A stretch of DNA of 7,425 bases from DUEN01 sp024277095 (lineage in GTDB: Bacteria; Chloroflexota; Anaerolineae; DUEN01): contig JAJRVX010000400.1 of the NCBI GenBank assembly GCA_024277095.1, forward strand, positions 1-7,425, in the 5' to 3' direction. Positions 6,828 to 7,425 of the stretch are shown one piece after another. Each line of letters opens with the position of its first letter. Position 1 is the stretch's first letter. Below the pieces are notes generated by a model. It saw only the letters and a program-made list of their open reading frames with translations, searched no databases and had not been told where the DNA came from. The position numbers and the translations under genes were made by a program.

Positions 6828-7109
6828 ATGTTCTCCATCCCCGGTTACCTGCTGGAGCGGATCTACGTTCAGGATAGCCTCAAGAACACAGACGAGGGCT
6901 TCGAGTTCGCCATGAGGAACGTGGTGGACTCGGGCACGCTCAGCCGGCTGATCGCCCTGGAAGTCGATGGCGAGGAGATCCCCCTGGAGAAGGTCACAAT
7001 CGTGGCCAGGGAGAAGGTATTGCAGGCTACGGAGATCACCCCCAGTGCGCCGCTGCACTTCCCAGTCGGCAGCACCCTCACGGTGCGGGTAGCCGACAAG
7101 AAGCTGTAA
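6828..7109 (+). CDS. Small beta-rich protein, apparently truncated by an in-frame TAA
   Basis: The open frame gives 93 aa starting MFSIPGYLLERIYVQDSLKN. AAGGAGG (6814-6820) lies 7 nt before the ATG, an excellent ribosome site, and an extended -10 promoter lies upstream. The sequence alternates hydrophobic and polar residues as in a beta-sandwich: IALEVDGEEIPLEKVTI (44-60), then LHFPVGSTLTVRVADKKL (76-93). There is no signal peptide or membrane helix. From memory it resembles short proteins of about 120 aa found in Chloroflexota and other bacteria, some loosely labelled hydroxymethylglutaryl-CoA reductase and perhaps related to DUF6379-type C-glycoside deglycosidase beta subunits; this is a weak assignment. 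The frame stays open for 26 more codons after the stop (7107-7109), so the product shown is probably missing its last strands. Confidence 0.7.
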   Translation: MFSIPGYLLERIYVQDSLKNTDEGFEFAMRNVVDSGTLSRLIALEVDGEEIPLEKVTIVAREKVLQATEITPSAPLHFPVGSTLTVRVADKKL

Positions 7110-7190
7110 GAGGGGGAACACAAGATCAACGTGCGGGTCAACACCTGGGAGGCCGGAGCTCTCACCATCCCCATCAAGGCGACGCTCTAA
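7110..7190 (+). pseudogene. In-frame continuation of the small gene beyond its TAA
   Basis: After the TAA at 7107-7109 the same frame reads 26 codons, beginning EGEHKINVRVNTWEAG and ending at TAA 7188-7190. Of these codons, 23 end in G or C, as in the upstream coding part. The residues again alternate as in beta strands, and the GEHKINVRV stretch fits an edge strand completing the fold. The terminator hairpin begins 15 nt after the second stop but 96 nt after the first, so 7188-7190 looks like the ancestral end. A single change (for example GAA to TAA) would explain the interruption. Readthrough or a sequence error are alternatives. Confidence 0.7.
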
Positions 7191-7205
7191 CATCACAGCG
7201 AACGG

Positions 7206-7230
7206 GAGGCCGGCCTGAGGCCGGCCTCTT
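7206..7230 (+). terminator. Terminator-like hairpin after the small gene
   Basis: GAGGCCGGCC (7206-7215) pairs perfectly with GGCCGGCCTC (7219-7228) around a TGA triloop. The following bases, TTCATTC, give only a weak T tract. The hairpin lies just after the second in-frame stop of the small gene and before the AT-rich promoter region of the next gene. Confidence 0.7.
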
Positions 7231-7295
7231 CATTCGTCGCGAGCCTCCCAAGAACACAACATATACATCTATCATCCTCTACAACCACAAGATAT

Positions 7296-7328
7296 TGCTA
7301 AATCCATAAAATGCCGTTCTGCTAAATC
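7296..7328 (+). repeat. Paired direct repeat TGCTAAATC upstream of the last gene
   Basis: Identical 9-bp copies occur at 7296-7304 and 7320-7328, 24 bp apart start to start. They lie in the AT-rich leader just upstream of a TATAAT (7335-7340). They could be tandem regulator sites; chance is also possible. Confidence 0.4.
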
Positions 7329-7340
7329 TGGGGGTATAAT
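7311..7340 (+). promoter_or_regulatory. Candidate promoter for the truncated last gene
   Basis: TATAAT (7335-7340) is a perfect -10 hexamer. The best -35, ATGCCG (7311-7316, 18-bp spacer), is poor, so this promoter may need an activator. A 12-bp interrupted palindrome, ATTGG GG CCAAT (7339-7350), covers the expected start site. Confidence 0.5.
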
Positions 7341-7359
7341 TGGGGCCAATCTTGTCAAT

Positions 7360-7365
7360 AGGAGA
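7360..7365 (+). promoter_or_regulatory. Ribosome binding site of the last gene
   Basis: AGGAGA lies 6 nt before the ATG at 7372, supporting a real start there. Confidence 0.6.
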
Positions 7366-7371
7366 ATCCCG

Positions 7372-7425
7372 ATGCCTAAACTCCTCTACGCAGAGGTCCC
7401 CACCCCAGACGAAAAGGAACAGATC
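7372..7425 (+). CDS. Start of an unidentified gene, cut by the window edge
   Basis: Eighteen codons are visible (MPKLLYAEVPTPDEKEQI), with a good ribosome site and a perfect -10 hexamer upstream. The charged, hydrophilic beginning shows no signal peptide. From memory, some IS630-like transposases of Chloroflexota begin in a similar way, but 18 residues are too few for a call. The gene lies in a separate transcription unit from the small protein before it. Confidence 0.55.
   Translation, partial: MPKLLYAEVPTPDEKEQI

Noticed and set aside
5893..6915. Long plus-strand frame of 340 codons opposite murE
   Set aside because: It is antisense to well-conserved MurE motifs, and its His/Arg/Gln-rich composition is typical of a shadow frame.
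6801..7196. Minus-strand frame opposite the small gene
   Set aside because: The plus strand has the promoter, ribosome site and terminator, and the minus frame has none of these.

Overview
The window is GC-rich, apart from AT-rich promoter stretches, and is gene-dense. It looks like chromosomal DNA of a Chloroflexota bacterium. The basis is the style of the signalling proteins: an N-terminal helix-turn-helix module joined to a decayed ATPase domain and a receiver, and a hybrid kinase carrying a decayed plus an intact receiver. This assignment comes from family memory and was not tested by a search. No phage, CRISPR, tRNA or rRNA feature is visible.

Layout. Positions 1-119 hold a textbook sigma-70 promoter for a response-regulator-like protein (120-1364, +). 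A membrane hybrid histidine kinase (1297-3537, -) converges on it, and the two coding regions overlap tail to tail by 68 bp. A 199-bp divergent region (3538-3736) carries promoters for the kinase and for a non-haem ferritin (3737-4222, +). A perfect 30-nt palindrome (4263-4292) can terminate both the ferritin and the operon that arrives from the other side. That operon (-) is murE (5113-6636) followed by an aminoglycoside 3-N-acetyltransferase-family gene (4313-5128), with a 16-bp overlap. A second divergent region (6637-6827) leads to a small beta-rich protein gene (6828-7109, +). After a further terminator and an AT-rich promoter region, the window ends 18 codons into another gene (7372 onward, +).

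How the genes relate. The kinase and the receiver protein are plausible partners in one signalling pathway because they are adjacent and convergent, but the sequence does not prove it. Ferritin stores iron. MurE builds the peptidoglycan stem peptide; its substrate-recognition motif departs from the usual DNPR, so the third amino acid is uncertain. The acetyltransferase is probably translated together with MurE.

The most unusual signal is the small gene at 6828. Its reading frame stops at TAA (7107-7109), yet continues in frame for 26 well-formed codons to a second TAA (7188-7190), which lies 15 nt before a terminator hairpin. This looks like a recent nonsense mutation, a sequence error, or (less likely) readthrough. 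No complete new defence or mobile system could be recognised here.
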